Shown: positions 31,300-42,295 of the stretch, one piece after another | Numbering within the stretch: the stretch's first letter is position 1 | Layout: each line of letters starts with the position of its first letter | Source: Strigamia acuminata | Taxonomy: Eukaryota > Arthropoda > Chilopoda > Geophilomorpha > Linotaeniidae | DNA: 60,000 nt | Direction: 5' to 3' | NCBI GenBank assembly: GCA_949358305.1 | Contig: OX442322.1 | Span: 10,170,001-10,230,000 of the forward strand | Notes under the pieces: model-generated | What the model was told of the DNA's origin: nothing | Databases searched by the model: none | What the model saw: only the letters and a program-made list of their open reading frames with translations | Made by a program: the position numbers and the translations under genes

Positions 31300-34200
31300 G
31301 CGTTGCCGGCCAAAGAAGAAGGGAAGGCAAGGCAAAAAATCGTTGAAAGAATTCCCCATCAAAACCAAAAGCACGGGAATAAAAAGTACCGACGCCAAGC
31401 TCGACTTTGTGAAAGTCGCGAAGGCAAAACCATAGACACTAAAAGAAACTTAGAACACGAGAGAAGAAAGAGAAGGGTCATGCCATGATGACCTAGTCCA
31501 GACACCAAGGGGCTACGGCGTCGCCAATAAACACGTGGCGCACACGCAGAAAACTTTTAGAAAATCCGACTGAACGGGTTTTCTAACCAAAACGACGTGA
31601 GAAAATTGCGGGAGCTTGTCCGAAAACTCAGTCTGTCAACCCGTAGACAGACGCTTAAACTAAATGGAAACTAAAAACAGGAAAACGAGAATCCTCGTCA
31701 AAGAGGAAGGGGTGCTGATCCAAAACAATCGTCCAACCAAACACCGAGGTTAGAAGTCTCAGAACCAAGAACTAAACGTCGTCGAAAAAGGAAAACTGTC
31801 ACAAAAGCTCTTGATCGAGCATGGCCTCGCAAGGAACCTGACATACATGAAGACTAGAAGAAACTTGGAACGCAAAAAAGAACAAACTTGAGACACGGCA
31901 GGCTTCACCGCCTCGTTGTCCTCGAGCCAGCGCTCAAGTGGCAACGTACCACGGAAACCTCCGTCCGCACGAAAACACGAGCTGCGAACTCAAACTTATT
32001 AAACTATTAAAGACGATCCTTTTCTAGAAAACAAGAAAAATGCAAAATAAGGGAATGAATGCGTTGACCCAGACCTATCGTCTGACCAACCACCCAGCAT
32101 TCGTACGAAGAACTAGAAAATGCCGTCAAGACCTAGGCACCACTCTTTCGCAAAGAGTGACCAACTAACAACTTACCCAAAGCCATGACCACCTAGCTAA
32201 CATGATCACACCAGAAGGAGGAAAAAGAGAACAAGAAGGCATGAAGCTCAGGCAATGCAAACCATTCGCAGCAACTGCCACGCAAAGGCGTTGACCGCAC
32301 CCTGACTCGACATGAACCCACGAAACCGCTAAGAGCCGAGAATAAAGAAAAAAGGAAAGACTTAGTCAGATGACTGTGCAAGCCAACTGCGACCTCTTGT
32401 CTACAGTGACAAGGAAACACGCGCACGCTGACCCATCGACCACAACTTTCTCTAACTAATATGAGAAAAACGGTTCAATTATCTAAAAAAACGAGCACGT
32501 TCTGTGCAAATAAATAAATACCGGCATAAACGTCAATATTATCACTAAAGCTATTGGCCAAGTATGGCCTCACAAAGGATACTAACAACTGGAACTGTGA
32601 AAACCAGCAAAGATCCCAAAACACTAAACTTTCTGCTTTTTTTTCCGAAGAGGGAATAAGTCCGTACCCAAATAATCAATCCATTTCCTCCCCACGAGAA
32701 AAGAAATGAAAGAGACTTGCTTCTTTTTGAAGATCAACAGGTGTCAAACGATACTGAAAAACGTTGGAAGCAGTGCAACTGCAACCAAATGAAACGAAGC
32801 TACCCTTCCTGCACGAAAACTAATCACGTCGTTGAAAAGAAATTAAAACCGGTGGCTTTCTTTCAACCGAGCTGCGCTTTACGAATGCGCCTTGAACAAG
32901 GAGGTACCCGATGGACTGCACGTCCGCACTCGGGCCACCGTGTAGCCTGTTGTGAGCAGACTACCACGAAGACTGAAACTTCTTTAACCGAGGGGGAAAT
33001 AGAAACTAGATCTAGTTAAAACCCCATGCTCCAATAAGGAGGCTACCGTATGAACGCTTGGCCCACCCCGAGTCGGAACCAATATGATTGAACCGAGAAA
33101 CGAGAGAAGAGGGAGGGTTGCTTGACGTCCCTGATTACGAGGGGCGTCACACATAGACATGAGCACAAGGACTTGCCAGTTGCCAACCGCATTCCTGGAA
33201 CCGGTAAGCAACTGCAAGTCGACAATTGACTCGCTCACATACCCATTGACCACATCGTCGATCAGCAAGCCGACTTCCGGAAATCGCCACTCTACTGAAA
33301 GCACGTGTTGTCCAATGACTAAAACGTGTTGCCGAGTGCCGGCGCCAAGAAGGCCGCACACACACGCCCTTCGACCCATCCTAGAGTGGGCTCCCTGCCT
33401 AGTGCATGTCTGCCTCACTGCAGAGCTAGGGATGAAAGACTAACAACAACTACTCAGTCGCGGGAAGCAAACGTAGAAATAGGGGCCGCCAAGAGGCGCA
33501 GGGACTATGTCTCGGACACGACATCTGACAGAGTATGGCAGTGCAAACCTGCCCTCTGAAACACATCGAATGGCAGTCCTTGCTGTGCACAGCAAGAACG
33601 ACCATCCAAAACAAGTACCTATACCCTAACGCCACGCTAGCTAGCCACAACCCAAAAATAGCAAGCAAGCTATTTCCTAAACGAATAAGCTAAAATGTCC
33701 AAATTCTAAGGTTGCCCCAAAGAACTAGAATAACTAAACTCCCTTTTTTAAACGATAAAAGGCGAGACTAATCACTAATGAAGACTCATGAAACGCTACG
33801 GACGTTTCCACGAAGAGAAAGCGAAAATGCAGAACGTACATCACCAGCGGTAGACACTGGGTGCAGCGGTCAACAACAGAAACTGGACTTGCCCAGTGGG
33901 CGGTGCGGATCGGCTGCTCTAAACTTCCAGCACCGACAGAAGTCACACGCCTTTCTAAACTCAAACCCACTTGCAGACAAGTCGTATAACAATCTAACCG
34001 AACAGAAATTGACGGACAGATAAGAACCGACTGACCTCGCGGGCCAGCGCTCGCTCAGCTAGACATGAGCAGCAAAAGAACGAATCTCGTTCTATAAACA
34101 AGAAACGTTCTACAAACACACGAATACAAACGGGTGTGCCCTCTCCCGAAGCGGAGAGATGACCGACACCAGAGCTCACGAGGAAACTCGTGCGGCACAC

Positions 34201-34894
34201 AAAAAACATTGGACACAAAACGTAAAGACCAGAGGTCGTCCACATTCCAAACACAAGAGCAGGCTCACATGACGAGAAGAAGCTAGATCACTCAAGGACC
34301 CTCCTGACCGCCGCTCTGATAGGCGGGAAGGACGAGAAGAGGGAACTGGTTGGCTCACAATAGCTAGTAATTTAACTTTAGCGTAGGGCAGAAAGCTAAA
34401 AGCGGGAGTTAATCGACCCCGAGCTGACCACTAACTGGCCAACACCACTAAAAATCTGCAAATGTGACAACGCTCCTGTCATTAAGCCTAAAAATTTCTT
34501 AAAAGGACTACACGAAAAAGGAAAAAACCCCGGGAGATCAAAGAACTCAAGTCCAAAGAGCTAATAACGTGATAAATTGGCAAACTCGTTTAAAAAGGGA
34601 AACTTGGAAACAAGTAGCTCTGCTTCTCACATATTAAACCAAAAACTCTTACCAAAAACGTGAGTGAACAAAGAATAAAGCTATTAACCAGCACAGGCAT
34701 AAATGCGATCAGAAAATTGGACTCCCTTATTAAATCCAGACACAGAAAGCCAATAAATACGTACAAATCATTCTTTGGCACTTAAACAAGGAACTGAGGA
34801 CAATAGCAACATAACCGTAAGCGAGGAGGGCAAAAGCTGAGGTAGGGAACTTAAAGGGCCCTTGCGGACAGCCTGTCAAGATAAACTGTCGCCT
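31300..34894 (-). mobile_element. Element C internal region, 3' part (non-coding)
   Basis: Reverse-strand counterpart of the A-array interior, starting next to the LTR with GGCCGGCAACGC and a pyrimidine tract. It is homologous down to the GCCT site where A' inserted. Hairpins such as CACTCTTTGCGAAAGAGTG are kept. No retroelement protein. Confidence 0.85.
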
Positions 34895-35668
34895 TGTTGC
34901 GAGCACGCGCAACATGGATTTTTGCTATCGCAATAGCGGATTTGCTTTGATTAATCATTAATTTAAGTTTGTGTTTAGTTAATAGTGCAGCTTAAGTTTT
35001 GGCTAAAGGTTAAATGAATTTCGTGTAGTTTGTGACGTGGGAGTTATGTTTTACCTGATTTAAGCTGTCTTTTTTAAGGTAATCTTGTATCTTTTCTTTG
35101 ATTCTTTGGAGTTTTACTGCTTGGATTCGTCCAAAGAGTTGCTGCTGTTAGTTCCTAAGTTAGTTCGTTTATTTGAAACACTTTGTCTTAATTTATTACG
35201 TTTTTGTGCCTTTTGTAATGATTTTATACTCGAAACTGTGTATTTTCTTGTATACGCTTTATCATTTTGTCACTAGAGGGACAATTCGCCTCTTGCGAGT
35301 GATTGTTGCCACTCGTTGCTAAGAGCCGCTGCTCTAATTGTTGTAGGTTGCGCAGCAACTACTCTGACTTGTTATATAGTTTTTCTAGTCCTAAGTAACG
35401 TTGATTTTCTCCTCTCTTATGTGTAATGTTTTGATAGATTTTAACTTTACAATAAATTCGTTTTTGTGTGCTAACTTGAGCACAATAGTATTGAATTGTC
35501 CCAACATGTTCAGCAGCTCACTTTACAGGTTTCACATCAAGGTTTTTTCCTGTAATGGACTTTCTTCTTTGGGATTCTTCACAAGTTCTGGTAAATAGGG
35601 TTATTTATTTTAACCATTTTCTAATGTCTTCTAGAGTGCAACACGGTCTTCAAGCACTGCTAGAAACA
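34895..35668 (+). repeat. 5' LTR of A'
   Basis: 774 bp, TGTTGCGAGCACGCGCAACA ... GCACTGCTAGAAACA, followed by primer site TTGGTGCCG. Confidence 0.92.
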
Positions 35669-38600
35669 AAGTTGGTGCCGTTTTGCTTGACCAGGATGCT
35701 AGCCAAGTGTCGTCAGGTTGCCGTGAGTTCGAAAATGGGTGACATCGCCGCCATTTTCGGAAACAAGATCGGTAATTGCAGTGGAGGCTGCCAGCGCTTA
35801 GTGACGACAGACGCATCGTGTGAAGCCAGCGCATTCACAAGCGCAATGCGTGTGGCTGTCGGTCAAATCGAGAATTGCTGCTCGGGATGGCGAAATTCGT
35901 CTCAGATTCGCCCAGTACGAGTGCGTCGTATGGCGGAATGCAGCGACCACTTCGGGATCGTCGATGGAGAGAGTTTCGGCAAGATTTTCCAGGATTTCGT
36001 GTGCCCAGTTCGTTGGACAGTACGAGGCTGTGTCCACACAGACGTGCGCCGTCTCACAAGCGACGCGGTCAAGATTCCAGTCGAGTTGTTTCTTCAGCAG
36101 CAGAGCGAGTTCTCTCAGTTGTACCGGACAGTCCCGCCGAAAGATTCGTGCCGTCAGCGCACACAGAATGGTCACCGAGTTTGGAAGAGTCACTCTTCAA
36201 GCGTCAGTCGGCCGCCAGTTATACACAACGCAATGTACTAGAGTCGGCAATGAAGATTTCGTTTTTTTGTCGATTATATTTTTCTCGTTTTTATCAAATG
36301 TTAATTTTAAGGTTTTTGGGGGAAATTGTGGTTGTTTTGGGAGTTTTGGGGCGTTAGTTCTGTTTCATGCTTCTGCATACGTCGTTGTGCAAGTGTAGCT
36401 AGTTTCCACGCCTATTTGCGCCTTGTTTGGAGTCCCCTTAAACCCTAAACTTCTGTTTTTGCCCTCCTCGCTTACGGTTATGTTGTTATCGTCCTCAGTT
36501 CCTTGTTTAAGTGCCAAAGAATGGCTTTTACGAATTTATTGGCTTTCTGTGTCTGGATTTAATAAGGGAGTCCAATTTTCTGATCGCATTTATGCCTGTG
36601 CTGGTTAATAGCTTTATTCTTTGTTCACTCACGTTTTTGGTAAGAATTTTTGGTTTAATATGTGAGAAGCAAAGCTACTTGTTTCCAAGTTTCCCTTTCT
36701 TAAACGAGTTTGCCAATTTATCGCGTTATTAGCTCTTTGGATTTGAGTTCTTTGATCTCCCGGGGTTTTTCCCTTTTACGTGTAGTCTTTTTAAGAAATT
36801 TTTAGGCTTAATGACAGGAGCGTCGTCACATTTGCAAATTTTTAGTGGTGTTGGCCAGTTAGTCGTCAGCTCGGGGTCGATTAACTCCCGCTTTTAGCTT
36901 TCTGCCCTACGCTAAAGTTAAATTACTAGCTATTGTGGACCAACCGGTTTCCTCTTCTCGTCCTTCCCGCTTTTCAGAGCGGCGGTCAGGGGGGTCCTTG
37001 AGTGATCTAGCTTCTTCTCGTCATGTGAGCCTGCTCTTGTGTTTGGAATGTGGACGACCTCTGGTCTTTACGTTTTGTGTCCAATGTTTTTCGTGTGCCG
37101 CACGAGTTTCCTCGTGAGCTCTGGTGTCGGTCATCTCTCCGCTTCGGGAGAGGGCACACCCGTTTGTATTCGTGTGTTTGTAGAACGTTTCTTGTTTATA
37201 GAACGTGATTCGTTCTTTTGCTGCTCATGTCTAGCTGAACGAGCGCTGGCCCGCGAGGTCAGTCGGTTCTTACCTGTCCGTCAATCTCTGTTAGTTTAGA
37301 TTGTTATACGACTTGTTTGCAAGTGGGTTTGGAATTAGATAGGCGTGTGACTTCTGTCGGTGCTGGAAGTTTAGAGCAGCCGATCCGCACCGCCCACTGG
37401 GCAAGTCCAGTTTCTGTTGTTGACCGCTGCACCCAGTGTCTACCGCTGGTGATGTACGTTCTGCATTTTCGCTTTCTCTTCGTGGAAACGTCCGTAGCGT
37501 TTCATGAGTCTTCATTAGTGATTAGTCTCGCCTTTTATCGTTTAAAAAAGGGAGTTTAGTTATTCTAGTTCTTTGGGGCAACTTTAGAATTTGGACATTT
37601 TAGCTTATTCGTTTAGGAAATAGCTTGCTTGCTATTTTTGGGTTGTGGCTAGCTAGCGTGGCGTTAGGGTATAGGTACTTGTTTTGGATGGTCGTTTTTG
37701 CTGTGCACAGCAAAGACTGCCATTCGATGTGTTACAGAGGGCAGGTTTGCACTGCCATACTCTGTTAGATGTCGTGTCCGAGACAAAGTCCCTGCGCCTT
37801 TTGGCGGCCCCTATTTCTACGTTTGCTTCCCGCGACTGAGTAGTTGTTGTTAGTCTTTCATCCCTAGCTCTGCAGTGAGGCAGACATGCACTAGGCAGGG
37901 AGCCCACTCTATGATGGGTCGAAGGACGTGTGTGTGCGGCCTTCTTGGCGCCGGCACTCGGCAACACGTTTTAGTCATTGGACAACACGTGCTTTCAGTA
38001 GAGTGGCGATTTCCGGAAGTCGGCTTGCTGATCGACGATGTGGTCAATGGGTATGTGAGCGAGTCAATTGTCGACTTGCAGTTGCTTACTGGTTCCAGTA
38101 ATGCGGTTGGCAACTGGCAAGTCCTTCTGCTCATGTCTATGTGTGACGCCCCTCGCAATCAGGGACGTCAAGCAACCCCCCCTCTTCTCTCGTTTCTCGG
38201 TTCAATCATATTGGTTCCGACTCGGGGTGGGCCAAGCGTTCATACAGTAGCCTCCTTATTGGAGCATGGGGTTTTAACTAGATCTAGTTTCTATTTCCCT
38301 CTCGGTTAAAGAAGTTTCAGTCTTCGTGGTAGTCTGCTCACAACAGGCTACACGGTGGCCCAAATGCCCAAGTGCGGACGTGCAGTCCATCGGGTACCTC
38401 CTTGTTTAAGGCGCATTCGTAAAGCGCAGCTCGGTTGAAAGAAAGCCACCGGTTTTAATTTCTTTTCAACGACGTGATTAGTTTTCGTGCAGGAAGTGTA
38501 GCTTCGCTTCATTTGGTTGCAGTTGCACTGCTTCCAACGTTTTTCAGTATCGTTTGACACCTGTTGATCTTCAAAAAGAAGCAGGCCCCTTTCCTTTCTT

Positions 38601-40073
38601 TTCTCGTGGGGAGGAAATGGATTGATTATTTGGGTACGGACTTATTCCCTCTTCGGAAAAAAAAGCAGAAAGTTTAGTGTTTTGGAATTCTTGCTGGTTT
38701 TCACAGTTCCAGTTTGTTAGTTTCCCTTGTGAGGCCATACTTGGCCAATAGCTTTAGTGATAATATTGACGTTTTTGCCGGTATTTATTTGCACGGAACG
38801 TGTTCGTTTTTTTTTAGATAATTGGACCGTTTTTCTTTTATTAGTTAGATAAAGTTGTGGTCGATGGGTCAGTGTGCGCGTGTTTCATTGTCACTGTGGA
38901 CAAGAGGTCGCAGTTGGCTTGCACAGTCATCTGACTAAGTCTTTCCTTTTTTCTTTATTCTCTGCTCTTAGCGGTTTCGTGGGTTCATGTCAAGTCAGGG
39001 TGCGGTCAACGCCTTTGCGTGGCAGTTGCTGTGAATGGTTCGCATTGCCTGAGCTTCATGCTTTCTCGTTCCCTTTTTCCTTCTTCTGGCGTGATCATGT
39101 TAGCTAGGTGGTCATGGCTTTGGGTAAGTGGTTAGTTAGTCACTCTTTGCGAAAGAGTGGTGCCTAGGTCTTGACGGCATTTTCTAGTTCTTCGTACGAA
39201 TGCTGGGTGGTTGGTCAGACGATAGGTCTGGGTCAACGCATTCATTCCCTTATTTTGCATTTTTCTTGTTTTCTAGAAAAGGGTCGTCTTTAATAGTTTA
39301 ATAAGTTTGAGTTCGCAGCTCGTGTTTTTAGGCGGACGGAGGTTTCCGTGGTACGTTGCCACTTGAGCGCTGGCTCGAGAACAACGAGGCGGTGAAGTCT
39401 GCCGTGTCTCAAGTTTGTTCCTTTTTTGCGTTCCAAGTTTCTTCTAGTCTTCATGCATGTCTTGTTCCTTGCGAGACCATGCTCGTTCAAGAGCCTTTGT
39501 GACAGTTTTCCTTCCTCTTTGACGAGGATTCTCGTTTTCTTGTTTTTAGCTTTCATTAGTTTAAGCGTCTGTCTACGGGTTGACAGACTGAGCTTTCTGA
39601 GAAGCTCCCGCAATGTTCTCACGTTGTTCCGGTTAGAAAACCCGTTCAGTCGGATTTTCTAAAGGTATTTTGTGTGTGTGCCACGTGTCTATTGGCGACG
39701 TCGTAGCCCCTCGGTGTCTGGACTAGGTCATCGTGGCACGGCCCTTCTCTTTCTTCTCTCGTGTTTTAAGTTTCTTTTAGTTTTTATTGGTTGTTGATAG
39801 GAAGTGCGCCGCAACGCAACTTCTCTTTTCTTTCGTCTTTCCGGTGTTTTTGGGCCGCGATCCGACTTCGATGCCCTTGACCCTGGGACGCTCCTAGAGG
39901 TCTCGGATGTTTAGGTTACAGCTTTTTGCCTTCGTGTCTATGGTTTTGCCTTCGCGACTTTTACAAGGTCGAGCTTGGCTTCGATACTTTTTCTTCCCGT
40001 TCTCTTGGTTTTGATGGGGAATTCCTTCAACGGTTTTCTACCTTGCCTTTCCTTCTTCTTTGGCCGGCAACGC
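35669..40073 (+). mobile_element. A' internal region (non-coding)
   Basis: Homologous to the A-array interior, with an extra stretch near 39790-39940 (also in A''' at about 59195-59355) absent from the array copies. ORFs up to 228 codons in module X have no recognisable domain, and several frames overlap there. Confidence 0.82.
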
Positions 40074-40847
40074 TGTTGCGAGCACGCGCAACATGGATTT
40101 TTGCTATCGCAATAGCGGATTTGCTTTGATTAATCATTAATTTAAGTTTGTGTTTAGTTAATAGTGCAGCTTAAGTTTTGGCTAAAGGTTAAATGAATTT
40201 CGTGTAGTTTGTGACGTGGGAGTTATGTTTTACCTGATTTAAGCTGTCTTTTTTAAGGTAATCTTGTATCTTTTCTTTGATTCTTTGGAGTTTTACTGCT
40301 TGGATTCGTCCAAAGAGTTGCTGCTGTTAGTTCCTAAGTTAGTTCGTTTATTTGAAACACTTTGTCTTAATTTATTACGTTTTTGTGCCTTTTGTAATGA
40401 TTTTATACTCGAAACTGTGTATTTTCTTGTATACGCTTTATCATTTTGTCACTAGAGGGACAATTCGCCTCTTGCGAGTGATTGTTGCCACTCGTTGCTA
40501 AGAGCCGCTGCTCTAATTGTTGTAGGTTGCGCAGCAACTACTCTGACTTGTTATATAGTTTTTCTAGTCCTAAGTAACGTTGATTTTCTCCTCTCTTATG
40601 TGTAATGTTTTGATAGATTTTAACTTTACAATAAATTCGTTTTTGTGTGCTAACTTGAGCACAATAGTATTGAATTGTCCCAACATGTTCAGCAGCTCAC
40701 TTTACAGGTTTCACATCAAGGTTTTTTCCTGTAATGGACTTTCTTCTTTGGGATTCTTCACAAGTTCTGGTAAATAGGGTTATTTATTTTAACCATTTTC
40801 TAATGTCTTCTAGAGTGCAACACGGTCTTCAAGCACTGCTAGAAACA
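40074..40847 (+). repeat. 3' LTR of A'
   Basis: 774 bp, matching 34895-35668; followed by the GCCT duplication. Confidence 0.92.
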
Positions 40848-41237
40848 GCCTCAAGGCGCGAACATGCTAAGAAAAACCAGGGAAAGCCGCGTAACTTCTT
40901 ACGCACGAGCTCAAATCGACACTTAAATATTTTAGAAAGCTAACGCCCTTTAAAACCCAAACATTCACAATTTCCCCCAAAAACCTTAAATCTAACATTT
41001 GATAAAGAAAATAATCGACTAAAAAAACGAAATCTTCATTGCCGACTCTTGTACATTGCGTTGTGTTTAACTGGACTACGGGCGGCGTAACTGTCGCTTG
41101 AATATCCGAAGCTTGCAAGTTGCGCTGCAGCTTGGCGGATCCATCTGGACATGTGGCGCGCCAACACCTGACTGACGACAAGACGAGACCAATCTTGACT
41201 CGGCGGCAAAACTGTTCGACCGATGGGCGCATTGGGC
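40848..41237 (-). mobile_element. Element C internal piece between A' and T
   Basis: Minus-strand homologue of 54250-54620 in A''. Contains the leader motif at 41051-41066 and ends with GGGC (41234-41237), the left TSD of T. Confidence 0.85.
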
Positions 41238-42203
41238 TGTTGCAACGCGCCACTGCCGTGATGCGACGAGTTGTAACGCGGTGGGGAATTATTGGCAAAT
41301 TTCCCATAGGCCTATACTTTGCTTAGCTGAGAGGAGAAGTGTAGTAACTTGAGTTTCTGCCCTTGCTCTTGAAGGAAGCTGCTCCAGGGAGTTTGGGGTT
41401 AAATCTCCCTACTCACACATGTTGGATGTTGAATAAAATAAAGCTTTGTGTAGAAAAATCCAGATAATGCTTTTAATCATTTCAAAACATTAACATGGAG
41501 GCAAATTTAACTTAACAACATCTAATTCTTCATAACAAGAGTGTAACAACTTCATAACAACAACAATTCTATAGCAACAACAAACTCATGAGGCACCTAG
41601 TGACTAAATTCATAAATAACATAAGTTAAAGCTTGCATTGTGCCTCATAATAGAGATAAAATCAACTAAAATTAACAGAAATCATTGGAAAGAATTATAA
41701 CAAATAGAATAGGAATAAACTTAACTAAATATGCAAATAACGCATCTAAAGCAAGTCAAATACACTGTAAAAATGCATTAATTGCAATCCATTACAAAAT
41801 TAACAATTCCTTCTTTTCCAATGCACCTTTAAAGCAACTCAGATGCTTCAAACCCGTCATTCCGCCTTCACAACTGAACTGGGAACAGGACAAGACTTAG
41901 AAATAGGTAAACATAGCATGAAAACATTGGAAAACAAGACTAAAAATTCCTAAACCTTGACCTTGTCATTCTAAGAGATAAAATACCTAACAAACATTGT
42001 CTTTACTGAAAATTGGCACACAAAAAGACATGTAAAATTCCTATTACAACAGAAAAAGATTAGATATTTGCTAAATAAATAATACAATTATAAGACCGAA
42101 ATTAGTAACTCTTCTTTACATTTTCGAACACATAAAATCAAACTACTATCAAATTGACGAGCAGTTGTGGTCTCTCTTTCCTCCTTTCTGTTGCTCGAAA
42201 CAG
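41238..42203 (-). repeat. 3' LTR of element T
   Basis: 966 bp. Minus strand starts TGTTTCGAGCAACAG and ends GTTGCAACA. The opposite strand has a donor-like site at 41907 (ATAGGTAAAC) and a weaker acceptor near 41975. Confidence 0.92.
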
Positions 42204-42295
42204 AGATTGCCGCCGAAAAGAAAAGAAGGTGAAGAAGAACCTCTTAGCAATCTGAAAACTTCTCATTCACCTAGGATCAGCTCCCTAATGACTCC
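42204..42295 (-). promoter_or_regulatory. 3' LTR junction of T
   Basis: Short 3' UTR. On the minus strand it ends CTTCTTTTCTTTTCGGCGGC followed by AATCTC and the LTR: a pyrimidine tract plus GGCAA, as in BEL1, E and the A family. Confidence 0.6.

Larger units (their letters stand above)
34895..40847 (+). mobile_element. Element A': A-family copy inside C
   Basis: Complete + strand element with 774-bp LTRs, internal 35669-40073, and TSD GCCT at 34891-34894 and 40848-40851. The two LTRs read the same. The internal region is 4.4 kb and non-coding, with module X, the leader motif at 36223-36238 and the terminal pyrimidine tract plus GGCCGGCAACGC. Confidence 0.92.
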